Shown here piece after piece: positions 1-5,382 of a stretch of 7,177 bases of DNA (its first letter is position 1; every line of letters starts with the position of its first letter). The DNA comes from AL-N1 sp039178835. GTDB lineage: Bacteria; Chloroflexota; Chloroflexia; Chloroflexales; Roseiflexaceae. The notes beneath the pieces were generated by a model. It searched no databases. It had not been told where the DNA came from and saw only the letters and a program-made list of their open reading frames with translations. The position numbers and the translations under genes were made by a program. The stretch spans positions 1 to 7,177 of the forward strand of contig JBCDFA010000385.1 of NCBI GenBank assembly GCA_039178835.1, read 5' to 3'.

Positions 1-741
1 CGGGCAACAGAAAGTTCAGCACTCTGTACGTCAATCGCCTTCCAGATATTCCGAACCACTGCCGCAAAACCAGATGATAGCGTGGTCGCACAGGCTGTTT
101 CTTACTTGCTCAGGACGCTGGATAGAGCGCGTAGACACTGGCGGATTATACCGACATCGGCAGATGCAAGTCCCCACGCACCATGGTGGAATCAGACTGG
201 ACGTGAGGATACGTTTAACAGCTTCTCTCTGAACCCAACGGCAGAGATTCTAGGTTATCTGTATGATTTTCCGGAACATGTCCCCGCTGAGATTGTTCGG
301 TTGGTATCTGATCAAGTGATTGGCCACTTGTCTGACTTGAACACTATCGAGATGCACGAACTTCTTTGCTGTTTGCGCCTGCTACAAACAAGAAACCTCC
401 CTCAAATGGTCCGAGAACAAGTCCGGCACAAACTGACAGAACTCATCAAGGAAACTGTTGCTTGCGATCCCACACAGTGGAAGGGGTACAGCCTTCGACC
501 GTTACAAGTTGTGGAGAGTCCTGACTCGCCATTTATGGATGGCCTCGAAGAGGCAGTCGACGCAAATCTGGATTACGAGATCGCCTCACAGAACGAAGAT
601 GGTTCATGGACACCGACCTGGACCTGGGGTGACGCATATCCAGATGATTGGAAGAAAGCGCGATTGGAATGGTCAGGGGTTATCACACTGGAAAAGCTTT
701 TGAAACTCAGGGCATTCAACCGAATTGAGAAAACCGCATAA
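1..741 (+). CDS. Terpene-cyclase-fold (alpha/alpha toroid) protein of unknown function, 5' end missing
   Basis: The reading frame is open to the left edge of the window, so the GTG at 82 is unlikely to be the true start and 246 C-terminal residues are visible. The sequence is helical and carries a squalene-cyclase-style QW motif near its end (Q-N-E-D-G-S-W, encoded about 589-609), followed by a Trp-rich stretch (TPTWTWG). It also has landmarks HAPWW (about 175-189), NPTAEILGYLY (about 235-267) and SPDSPF. From memory this set is shared with uncharacterised bacterial proteins of the prenyltransferase/squalene-oxidase repeat superfamily. The DXDD motif of class II cyclases is not seen in the visible part, so cyclase activity should not be assumed. 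A GNAT gene starts 48 nt downstream on the same strand. Family call is fairly sure; function is unknown. Confidence 0.75.
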   Translation, partial: RATESSALCTSIAFQIFRTTAAKPDDSVVAQAVSYLLRTLDRARRHWRIIPTSADASPHAPWWNQTGREDTFNSFSLNPTAEILGYLYDFPEHVPAEIVRLVSDQVIGHLSDLNTIEMHELLCCLRLLQTRNLPQMVREQVRHKLTELIKETVACDPTQWKGYSLRPLQVVESPDSPFMDGLEEAVDANLDYEIASQNEDGSWTPTWTWGDAYPDDWKKARLEWSGVITLEKLLKLRAFNRIEKTA

Positions 742-778
742 ACAAGACAGATGTAGTCAACCTGTTCGCACATAAATG

Positions 779-783
779 AGGAG
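779..783 (+). promoter_or_regulatory. Shine-Dalgarno site of the GNAT gene
   Basis: AGGAG lies 6 nt before the ATG at 790, which is optimal spacing and fixes this start. Confidence 0.85.
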
Positions 784-789
784 AATTAG

Positions 790-1296
790 ATGACCAGTAT
801 CACCTTGAAGCCAACCAGTGCCAATGATCTGTCATTCCTCCGAGACCTCTGGAACGATGGTCGAGTGATGCAGTGGGTTGGGTTCCCGAATGGCGTTGGT
901 GTGAATGAAGAGGCCATCAACAAATGGTACGATCAGCGCGTATCTCTGCCTCATTTTCATCACTTTATTGTTCTGGATGAGCATGGGAATCGGTGCGGAG
1001 AAGTTCATTTCGATCTTGTTGGTTCGTATGCAGGTCTGGATATTAAGCTGTGTGTAGAGGCTCAGGGTAAGGGCATCGCAACCAGGGCGCTCTGTGCGGT
1101 AATCAACAAGGCGTTTGCGTTCAGTGACGCATGCGAATATGTGTGGACCGAGCCAAGTTTGGTAAACACAGCAGCAAGGCGTTTATATACACGGTGTGGC
1201 TTGTCAGAGTCGCCACGCCCCCCTGCAATGGCGGGCGATGATCCCTTCTGGACCTTGAGTCGTGATCACTGGCAAGAGTTGAAGAGATCTCCATAA
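790..1296 (+). CDS. GNAT-family N-acetyltransferase (RimJ/RimL-like)
   Basis: This 168-aa protein has the size and layout of a single-domain GNAT enzyme, which transfers an acetyl group from acetyl-CoA to an amine. The acetyl-CoA pyrophosphate-binding motif A is visible around residues 86-101, with the core A-Q-G-K-G-I-A fitting the Q/R-x-x-G-x-G/A signature. A motif-B-like segment, N-T-A-A-R-R-L-Y-T-R-C-G-L, follows at 126-138. The central strand before motif A (about residues 57-76) matches the usual GNAT beta-strands. The substrate cannot be read from sequence; ribosomal-protein, small-molecule or antibiotic acetylation are all possible. The gene sits 48 nt after the toroid-protein gene and 90 nt before a methyltransferase on the same strand, so the three may share a transcript. 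The final residues (KRSP) end at a TAA. Confidence 0.88.
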   Translation: MTSITLKPTSANDLSFLRDLWNDGRVMQWVGFPNGVGVNEEAINKWYDQRVSLPHFHHFIVLDEHGNRCGEVHFDLVGSYAGLDIKLCVEAQGKGIATRALCAVINKAFAFSDACEYVWTEPSLVNTAARRLYTRCGLSESPRPPAMAGDDPFWTLSRDHWQELKRSP

Positions 1297-1374
1297 GACG
1301 GTATGCCGGACGTTTCTCCTGATAGTAAGATTTGGTTTGGTTGATCTGTTCAGAGTTGTGGTTATTAAGTTGAT

Positions 1375-1380
1375 AGGAGG
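1375..1380 (+). promoter_or_regulatory. Strong Shine-Dalgarno site of the methyltransferase gene
   Basis: A full AGGAGG lies 6 nt upstream of the ATG at 1387. It supports that start and suggests the gene was efficiently translated before its C-terminus was lost. Confidence 0.88.
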
Positions 1381-1386
1381 AGATAT

Positions 1387-2163
1387 ATGTCACAGAATGA
1401 TACTTCTGATACCAACGCACCCCAATCAGCACAGTACAGTCTTGGATACAGTGACGCTACGCATCAGTGGATGAGTCAACGGACGGCGGCCACAAACGCG
1501 GCCTTTTTGCTGCCTCACCTGCGTTCTGGCATGCGTTTGTTGGATTGTGGATGTGGTCCTGGTTCTATTACACTGGGTCTTGCAGATGTTGTTGCGCCAG
1601 GTGAAGCGGTAGGAATTGATATCGAGCCTATTCAGATCGAGCGTGCTCAGGCGCTTGCCCAAGAACAGGGTGTGAGCAATGTGCGATTTGAGATTGCTGG
1701 CATCAACTCCCTCCCGTTTCCTGATGAGTCGTTTGATGCTGTATTCGCGCATGCCGTGTTGTATCACTTGCCGGAACCACTCGATGCCCTGCGTGAGTGT
1801 GTGCGCGTGCTCAAGCCTGGGGGTGTGATTGGGGTGCGTGATACCGACTACAGTGTTTGGTTACTTGAACCGGTAACTCCTGTTCTTGATGCGTTTCGGG
1901 AGCTTTCGCTCAAGGTTGCTATGTTTAATGGTGCCAGCCCAGCCTATGCCCGGCAGCAACGTAGCCTTCTGGTACAGGCTGGATGTACAACAACAAGTAG
2001 TGGGGCAAACTGCATTAGTCGTGGATCGGCTGATGCGATCGCTACCGCAGCACAAACACATATTGCGCCTCTTGAGAGTGCCTCGTTTCAGTCTGTGGCG
2101 ATACAACAAGGCTGGGCAACTGAGGCGAGTCTGGCTCAGATGACGGATGAGCTTCGGGCATGA
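1387..2163 (+). CDS. SAM-dependent class I methyltransferase, truncated by a premature TGA
   Basis: The 258-aa product is a Rossmann-fold methyltransferase of the UbiE/Methyltransf_11 type. SAM-binding motif I is L-L-D-C-G-C-G-P-G at 51-59. The acidic ribose-binding region G-I-D-I-E is at 76-80, motif II F-D-A-V-F-A-H-A-V-L-Y-H-L at 116-128, and V-L-K-P-G-G at 141-146. The methyl acceptor is unknown. The TGA at 2161 falls after D-E-L-R-A. In relatives, as I recall them, this point reads A-W-G-x-x-P/A-D-A-F and the protein ends near V-G-W. Here the same frame continues after the TGA as G-E-R-A-D-A-F-E-A-I-M-W-R-E-S-V-G-W to a TAG at 2239-2241. A TGG-to-TGA change therefore removed about 26 residues. 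The catalytic core is intact, so activity may or may not survive. A sequencing error is the main alternative. Confidence 0.88.
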   Translation: MSQNDTSDTNAPQSAQYSLGYSDATHQWMSQRTAATNAAFLLPHLRSGMRLLDCGCGPGSITLGLADVVAPGEAVGIDIEPIQIERAQALAQEQGVSNVRFEIAGINSLPFPDESFDAVFAHAVLYHLPEPLDALRECVRVLKPGGVIGVRDTDYSVWLLEPVTPVLDAFRELSLKVAMFNGASPAYARQQRSLLVQAGCTTTSSGANCISRGSADAIATAAQTHIAPLESASFQSVAIQQGWATEASLAQMTDELRA

Positions 2164-2241
2164 GGGGAACGTGCGGATGCCTTCGAAGCGATCATGTGGC
2201 GCGAAAGTGTTGGCTGGACTGCCTCGTTGAGCACTGAGTAG
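2164..2241 (+). pseudogene. Untranslated C-terminal tail of the methyltransferase, beyond the in-frame TGA
   Basis: In frame with the methyltransferase, this stretch encodes G-E-R-A-D-A-F-E-A-I-M-W-R-E-S-V-G-W followed by T-A-S-L-S-T-E and a TAG. The segment looks like the conserved C-terminal helix and strand of this family. With the TGA read as Trp the full protein would be 284 aa, a usual length for the family. It is recorded separately because it marks a recent nonsense mutation, stop readthrough or a base-call error. Confidence 0.75.
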
Positions 2242-2417
2242 CAAGGATGAGTGACCATTATGTGATTGAATTTGGTACGCCTAATCCGTGCGAGACCATA
2301 GATATGACTCGTGGTATCATCATTGAGTAGCTATTGATTGATAATACCTGGAAGTATAAATCTCAGGGGTATACTCATAGGCACACCTATGAGTATACCC
2401 CTGAGATTTATACTCTA
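2242..2417. other. Intergenic region between convergent genes
   Basis: This gap holds the perfect inverted repeat described separately. A 27-codon frame (ATG at 2247, TAG ending 2330) has GG directly before its start but no spaced ribosome site and no recognisable product; I do not call it a gene. Nothing else is seen here. Confidence 0.6.
2353..2414. repeat. Perfect 29-bp inverted repeat, 4-nt loop; probable hairpin between convergent genes
   Basis: The arm at 2353-2381 (begins AGTATAAATCTCAGGGG, ends ACTCATAGG) is the exact reverse complement of 2386-2414, separated by CACA at 2382-2385. The structure lies between the end of the plus-strand methyltransferase and the stop of the minus-strand small gene, 3 nt beyond that stop at 2418. 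That position suggests transcription termination or 3'-end protection in both directions. It has no T-tract on either side and is far longer than a normal intrinsic terminator, so a DNA-level role or a recent inverted duplication is also possible. Confidence 0.85.
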
Positions 2418-2690
2418 TTACCCAGAAAACAAGGTATCAATTTGTTGCATTGAGGGTATTGTGCTTTTCCACTCGACACCAACCATTGTATCTTGTGCTG
2501 CACCGATCAAATCATCAAGTAGTTTGGCAAATACCTGGTCTTGATGATACCAAGCCGCCTCTCGCATAAGCTCCAGCCCTTCGATCAAATTCGGCACACG
2601 TGTCAGATCACGTTGATTTCTCGCCTCTGACAGTTGTTGGCAGACGTACTTTATCAATGTAGCCAATGATATTTGCACTTCCTCAACCAT
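2418..2690 (-). CDS. Small helical protein of unknown function; possible immunity protein
   Basis: The ATG at 2690 is chosen because GGAG lies 6 nt upstream of it; the TTG at 2702 overlaps that site. The 90-aa product is predicted by eye to be mostly helical and acidic, with no Cys-rich, DNA-binding or membrane motif. It contains segments such as I-E-G-L-E-L-M-R-E-A-A and A-K-L-L-D-D-L-I-G-A-A. I do not recognise the family. It starts 21 nt after the stop of the IS-interrupted gene on the same strand, which suggests an operon. A short protein immediately downstream of a gene ending in a domain-sized variable region is the usual arrangement of polymorphic toxin and immunity genes. That role is inferred from context only. 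Confidence 0.6.
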   Translation of the reverse strand: MVEEVQISLATLIKYVCQQLSEARNQRDLTRVPNLIEGLELMREAAWYHQDQVFAKLLDDLIGAAQDTMVGVEWKSTIPSMQQIDTLFSG

Positions 2691-2711
2691 AGAATACTCC
2701 AACTATTCTAC

Positions 2712-2892
2712 TTATGATTCCCGTAAGTTATAAAAGGTTTGTAATTGTAATGACACATTTGGCGTTCCTTTATCTGCTAGGTCAGCTTGATGCCATTGAT
2801 CCCAGTATTGTTGGTCAGCGTGATAACCCGTTACATGACCAGATGGGAATACAATCTGTTGTCCAGTTTGTGAGTCTATCACAGGATGATTA
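2712..2892 (-). pseudogene. 3' fragment of a gene split by the IS; toxin-C-terminus-like
   Basis: The frame ends at a TAA (2712-2714). Its apparent start (Met-Gln-Thr-Leu-Pro) lies inside the IS terminal repeat, so the native part begins at N-H-P-V-I-D-S-Q-T-G. It continues through Q-I-V-F-P-S-G-H-V-T-G-Y-H to an aromatic, polar C-terminus (Q-Y-W-D-Q-W-H, then L-Q-T-F-Y-N-L-R-E-S). If the element and one TA are removed, the codons join as TTG-ACT-AAT-CAT and the frame runs on upstream. The P-V-I-D-x-x-T-G-x-x-I-x-F-P stretch is reminiscent of linkers before C-terminal toxin domains in RHS/polymorphic toxins. That is a resemblance from memory, not a match. The gene is disrupted and no functional product is expected. 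Confidence 0.6.
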
Positions 2893-2908
2893 GGCAGTGT
2901 TTGCAAAC
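2891..2908 (+). repeat. Left IS terminal inverted repeat with TA target duplication
   Basis: TAGGCAGTGTTTGCAAAC is identical to the reverse complement of 3664-3681. The first two bases are the presumed duplicated TA. The inner ten bases, GTTTGCAAAC, are themselves a perfect palindrome. Confidence 0.92.
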
Positions 2909-3679
2909 GTAAGCAATGCGTGTAGACTCAGTGGCATGCATAGAAAAAGACACGAACTGACGGACGAACAATGGGAGCAATTGGAACCGCTGCTCCCCCA
3001 GAGAAACCGAAAACCGGACGAACGAATCTGGATCATCGCACCGTGATGAATGGCATTCTGTGGATAGTAAAAACGGGGGCGCCGTGGCGCGATTTGCCTG
3101 AGCGCGACGGCACGTGGCAAACGGTATACAGCCGCTTTCATCGCTGGTGCAAAAGCGGTGTCTGGGATCGCATTTTCCAGCAACATGCTGCTGGGGCAAA
3201 AAAGTGACCCGGCCACCGCAGCCTTAGGGCGCCGTCGCGGTGGGTTCAGCACCAAACTCCATTTGCTCGCTGAGAGCGGTGGCAAGCCCATGACATTGGT
3301 GTTGACCGCCGGGGATCGTCACGAATTGCGTGTGGCTGAACAGGTCATGCAACAAGGCTCGGTGAAACGGTCAGGATGTGGCAGACCGAGCATCCGTCCA
3401 AAACAGATCGTTGCGGACAAAGGCGATAGCAACCGACTCTTTCATGCGCATCTCAAACGACGCGGCATTCGCGACACGATTACCCGCAAAAGCAATCAGC
3501 ATCGCGGTGGATCGTTTGACCAAGGGAGCTACCAAACACGCAACCGCGTAGAGCGACTCATTCATCGGCTCAAGCAGTTCCGACGGATCGCGACCCGCTA
3601 TGAAAAGCGGGCAGCTGACTATGCGGCCATGCTCACAATTGTGTCCATTCTACTCTGGCTGTAGTTTGCAAACACTGCC
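2893..3679 (+). mobile_element. Defective IS5-family (IS427-like) insertion sequence
   Basis: The element is bounded by 16-bp perfect terminal inverted repeats (GGCAGTGTTTGCAAAC at 2893-2908; its complement at 3664-3679) and flanked by TA at 2891-2892 and 3680-3681. TA duplication and this end structure suit the IS427 group of IS5. The 787-bp length is below the roughly 850-900 bp usual for the group, which fits an internal deletion. It carries one broken transposase filling almost the whole element. It landed in a minus-strand gene. The perfect ends suggest it could still be mobilised in trans by a related transposase. Confidence 0.9.
2936..3664 (+). pseudogene. IS5-family transposase, broken by two frameshifts and deletions
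   Basis: The N-terminus (ATG at 2936, M-H-R-K-R-H-E-L-T-D-E-Q-W-E) is typical of IS5 transposases. After the C5 run at 2995-2999 the homology jumps to the -1 frame, giving P-P-E-K-P-K-T-G-R and N-G-I-L-W-I-V-K-T-G-A-P-W-R-D-L-P. At D-R-I-F-Q / Q-H-A-A-G-A-K-K (about 3178-3184) some 30 residues normally present are missing, including the V-D-G-S/T motif with the first Asp of the DDE triad. A TGA at 3205 ends that frame and homology resumes in the original frame as D-P-A-T-A-A-L-G-R. The second Asp (A-D-K-G, 3416) and the Glu (R-N-R-V-E-R) remain. The Tyr usual in D-K-G-Y-D-S is lost by a three-base deletion. No active transposase is possible. Confidence 0.9.
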
Positions 3680-3681
3680 TA
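3664..3681 (+). repeat. Right IS terminal inverted repeat with TA target duplication
   Basis: GTTTGCAAACACTGCCTA is an exact 18-base inverse of the left end. Its first base is the last base of the transposase TAG stop codon (3662-3664), so the gene ends inside the repeat. Confidence 0.92.
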
Positions 3682-3767
3682 GTCAATCCAGGGTTGAAGT
3701 AGGGGGCAACTGCCCAAAGATATGTTCCATATGCTTTGGAATATGGCACTGCTTGTTCCAGAATCTC
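3682..3767 (-). pseudogene. Upstream fragment of the IS-split gene
   Basis: Read on the minus strand, this 86-nt stretch encodes E-I-L-E-Q-A-V-P-Y-S-K-A-Y-G-T-Y-L-W and then A-V-A-P-Y-F-N-P-G-L-T. It joins the fragment on the far side of the IS in frame when 789 nt (element plus one TA) are removed, giving an 88-codon open frame. A TGA at 3768-3770 blocks it further upstream and no ATG is present; only a GTG at about 3749 could start it. The original gene was therefore either short with a GTG start, or longer and further decayed. A competing 58-codon frame overlaps here. Confidence 0.42.
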
Positions 3768-4169
3768 TCACAATAGTCGAGAATATTTTTGTGTGGCTCG
3801 AGCGCATTCACTAGTACCCTTGAATGAAAATAAGAAAACAACGTCTCTCTTTTTCTCATGATCCACTAAAACAAAAGCTGATCATTGCTGCAACATTGCG
3901 ATATCTCCATTCGTATAATTGTGTAGTTTACATTGAAGCATATAGATAAGACAAATAATCGTGTTTGCAATGAAGAATTCTCGATTGACTAACTGTAAAA
4001 TCAATAATCCCATATATCGTTAATTTGTGATATTTCCTGCGCTTTAGTGAGTTTCTTATGCATTGATTACGCCTTTTGGTGATCTGCATTACTATTAAGG
4101 TTTTCTTGCTTTATACGTCAAGTTTTTGAGTGGGATTTTATTTCGTTATTCTTTGGATTACTCGAAAGT

Positions 4170-4173
4170 GGAG
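4170..4173 (+). promoter_or_regulatory. Shine-Dalgarno site of the hydrolase gene
   Basis: GGAG lies 8 nt before the ATG at 4182. It supports this start, which also gives a complete lipoprotein signal peptide. Confidence 0.75.
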
Positions 4174-4181
4174 ATTATTAC

Positions 4182-5231
4182 ATGAAGATGTATGCCCGTT
4201 TAATGATGGTTGTCATCCTGTCTTTTGTATTCACCGCTTGTGCCCGTCCAAATTCTTCAGATGCAGCTGGTTTACGTACACTGGAAGTAGCTACCCCGGG
4301 ACGTGAAGCACCAATAAGCGTGAGCCTTTGGTATCCCGCAAGTGAAGGAGGATCTGTTAGTACACTAGGTGGCAATAATGTTTTTGAGGGTGTGCCAGTT
4401 CAACAGGATGCGGCTATTGCAGAAGGCGAATTTCCTGTAGTCCTGCTTGCCCATGGCGGATTACGGGCTGCCCCAAATCTAAGTAGTTGGATTGCTTCAT
4501 ATCTCGCAACGCGTGATTTCATTGTTGCAGTACCACACCCACCACAGCTTGGCCCTGATGATGCACAAGCGTCTATTGCTGAGGTCTGGCTACGGCCTTC
4601 CGACTTATCAGCAACGCTTGAGGCTATTGAAACCGACTCGGCGGTGAATGTTCATATGAAAGAAGATAGTGTCGGAGTAGTAGGCTTTTTGCTGGGCGGA
4701 ACATCTGCACTTACGCTTGCAGGGGCACAGATCGATCCAGAGAGTTACGTAAATATGTGTGATGGAGAAGCTGCGATAGGAATGGATTGTTTCTGGTTCT
4801 CCGATAATGGCGTTGATCTTCAGGAGGTCGATATTACGGGCTTAGAAAACGCAAATTATAATAGCGATATTAAAGTCGCCATTGCCATTGATCCTGAGTT
4901 AAGTACGGTTTTTACACCAGCTAGCTTAAGCGATATTACCATCCCGGTATCTGTCATCAATCTTGGTACGACTGATACCATTGTTCCCGGACTTAATGCC
5001 TCAAATCTGGAAGAGTTTATTCCAAATGTAACCTACGAGACCGTCCCTGATGCAACACAATATAGCTCTTTCAGCGAGTGTACCTCGCGAGGCGCCGCTA
5101 TTCTGGAAAGTGAAGGTGACAATGAGGCTATTTGTACGGATGGTGGAGAGCGGTCTCGTGCCGAAATTCATATGGAATTAGCTGAGATGATCGAAAGTAA
5201 GTTAGTGCAAAATCTTTCCAGTAACGAATGA
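4182..5231 (+). CDS. Secreted lipoprotein of the alpha/beta-hydrolase fold lacking catalytic Ser and His
   Basis: The 349-aa protein begins with a lipoprotein signal peptide: positive residues at 2-6, a hydrophobic core to residue 17 and a lipobox F-T-A-C with Cys20. It is probably membrane-anchored outside the cytoplasm. The body follows the dienelactone-hydrolase/PAF-acetylhydrolase-like fold: S-L-W-Y-P at 48-52, the oxyanion strand V-V-L-L-A-H-G-G at 86-93, and the nucleophile elbow at 168-172. That elbow reads G-F-L-L-G instead of G-x-S-x-G, so Leu170 replaces the nucleophile. The acid seems present (T-T-D-T-I-V-P, Asp265). The usual His before the S-F-x-x-C segment reads Gln293 (D-A-T-Q-Y-S-S-F). 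Paired cysteines (192/203, 300/318) suit an exported protein. The frame is otherwise clean. It may be a binding pseudoenzyme or an early-decay gene. Confidence 0.87.
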   Translation: MKMYARLMMVVILSFVFTACARPNSSDAAGLRTLEVATPGREAPISVSLWYPASEGGSVSTLGGNNVFEGVPVQQDAAIAEGEFPVVLLAHGGLRAAPNLSSWIASYLATRDFIVAVPHPPQLGPDDAQASIAEVWLRPSDLSATLEAIETDSAVNVHMKEDSVGVVGFLLGGTSALTLAGAQIDPESYVNMCDGEAAIGMDCFWFSDNGVDLQEVDITGLENANYNSDIKVAIAIDPELSTVFTPASLSDITIPVSVINLGTTDTIVPGLNASNLEEFIPNVTYETVPDATQYSSFSECTSRGAAILESEGDNEAICTDGGERSRAEIHMELAEMIESKLVQNLSSNE

Positions 5232-5307
5232 CGTGGAATGCTGTAATCACATTCTAACAAGCCATTGCGAGGATATGGTAACAATGGCCCAGTGAGGTAC
5301 AAAAACG

Positions 5308-5348
5308 CTGAGATGTTTGGTTTGAAACCATCATCTCAGGTCTTCTTT
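5308..5348 (+). terminator. Probable intrinsic terminator after the hydrolase gene
   Basis: CTGAGATG (5308-5315) pairs with CATCTCAG (5332-5339). A small inner stem is formed by GGTT/AACC. The hairpin is followed by the T-rich GTCTTCTTT. It lies about 77 nt after the hydrolase stop and just before the nucleotidyltransferase start. Confidence 0.68.
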
Positions 5349-5382
5349 GATTATTGAGCCCTTTCGAAGCTACAAAATATCA

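Larger units (their letters stand above)
3682..4181. other. AT-rich 500-nt stretch without a convincing gene
   Basis: The left 86 nt belong to the fragment of the IS-split gene. A 58-codon minus-strand frame (ATG at 3857-3859, TGA at 3683-3685) overlaps it; its start has only a weak GTGGA upstream and I do not recognise the product. From about 3860 to 4160 the DNA is clearly more AT-rich than its neighbours and I see no frame, tRNA or strong repeat. It presumably holds the promoter of the hydrolase gene, but no -35/-10 pair stands out enough to call. Confidence 0.6.

Noticed and set aside
82..84. GTG as the start of the first gene
   Set aside because: The frame stays open to base 1 without a stop and no ribosome site precedes the GTG, so the gene more likely begins outside the window.
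2161..2163. TGA as a selenocysteine or reassigned Trp codon
   Set aside because: The expected residue is Trp rather than Sec, no SECIS-like hairpin is evident directly after it, and TGA is used as a normal stop in the hydrolase gene.
2247..2330. 27-codon plus-strand frame starting M-S-D-H-Y-V-I-E-F-G
   Set aside because: It has no spaced ribosome site, is very short and has no recognisable product; it may be a remnant but cannot be supported.
2338..2544. 68-codon plus-strand frame across the inverted repeat
   Set aside because: It is antisense to the 90-aa minus-strand gene and partly encoded by the palindrome; no sign of a real protein.
2879..3291. Long minus-strand frames inside the IS
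   Set aside because: They are antisense to the transposase coding sequence and have no independent support.
4020..4150. Promoter -35/-10 pair for the hydrolase gene
   Set aside because: Several AT-rich hexamers exist but none has both good consensus and 16-18 nt spacing; calling one would be guesswork.
5347..5349. TTG start for the nucleotidyltransferase
   Set aside because: It lies in the T-rich tail of the terminator hairpin and lacks a ribosome site; ATG at 5383 keeps the whole catalytic domain.
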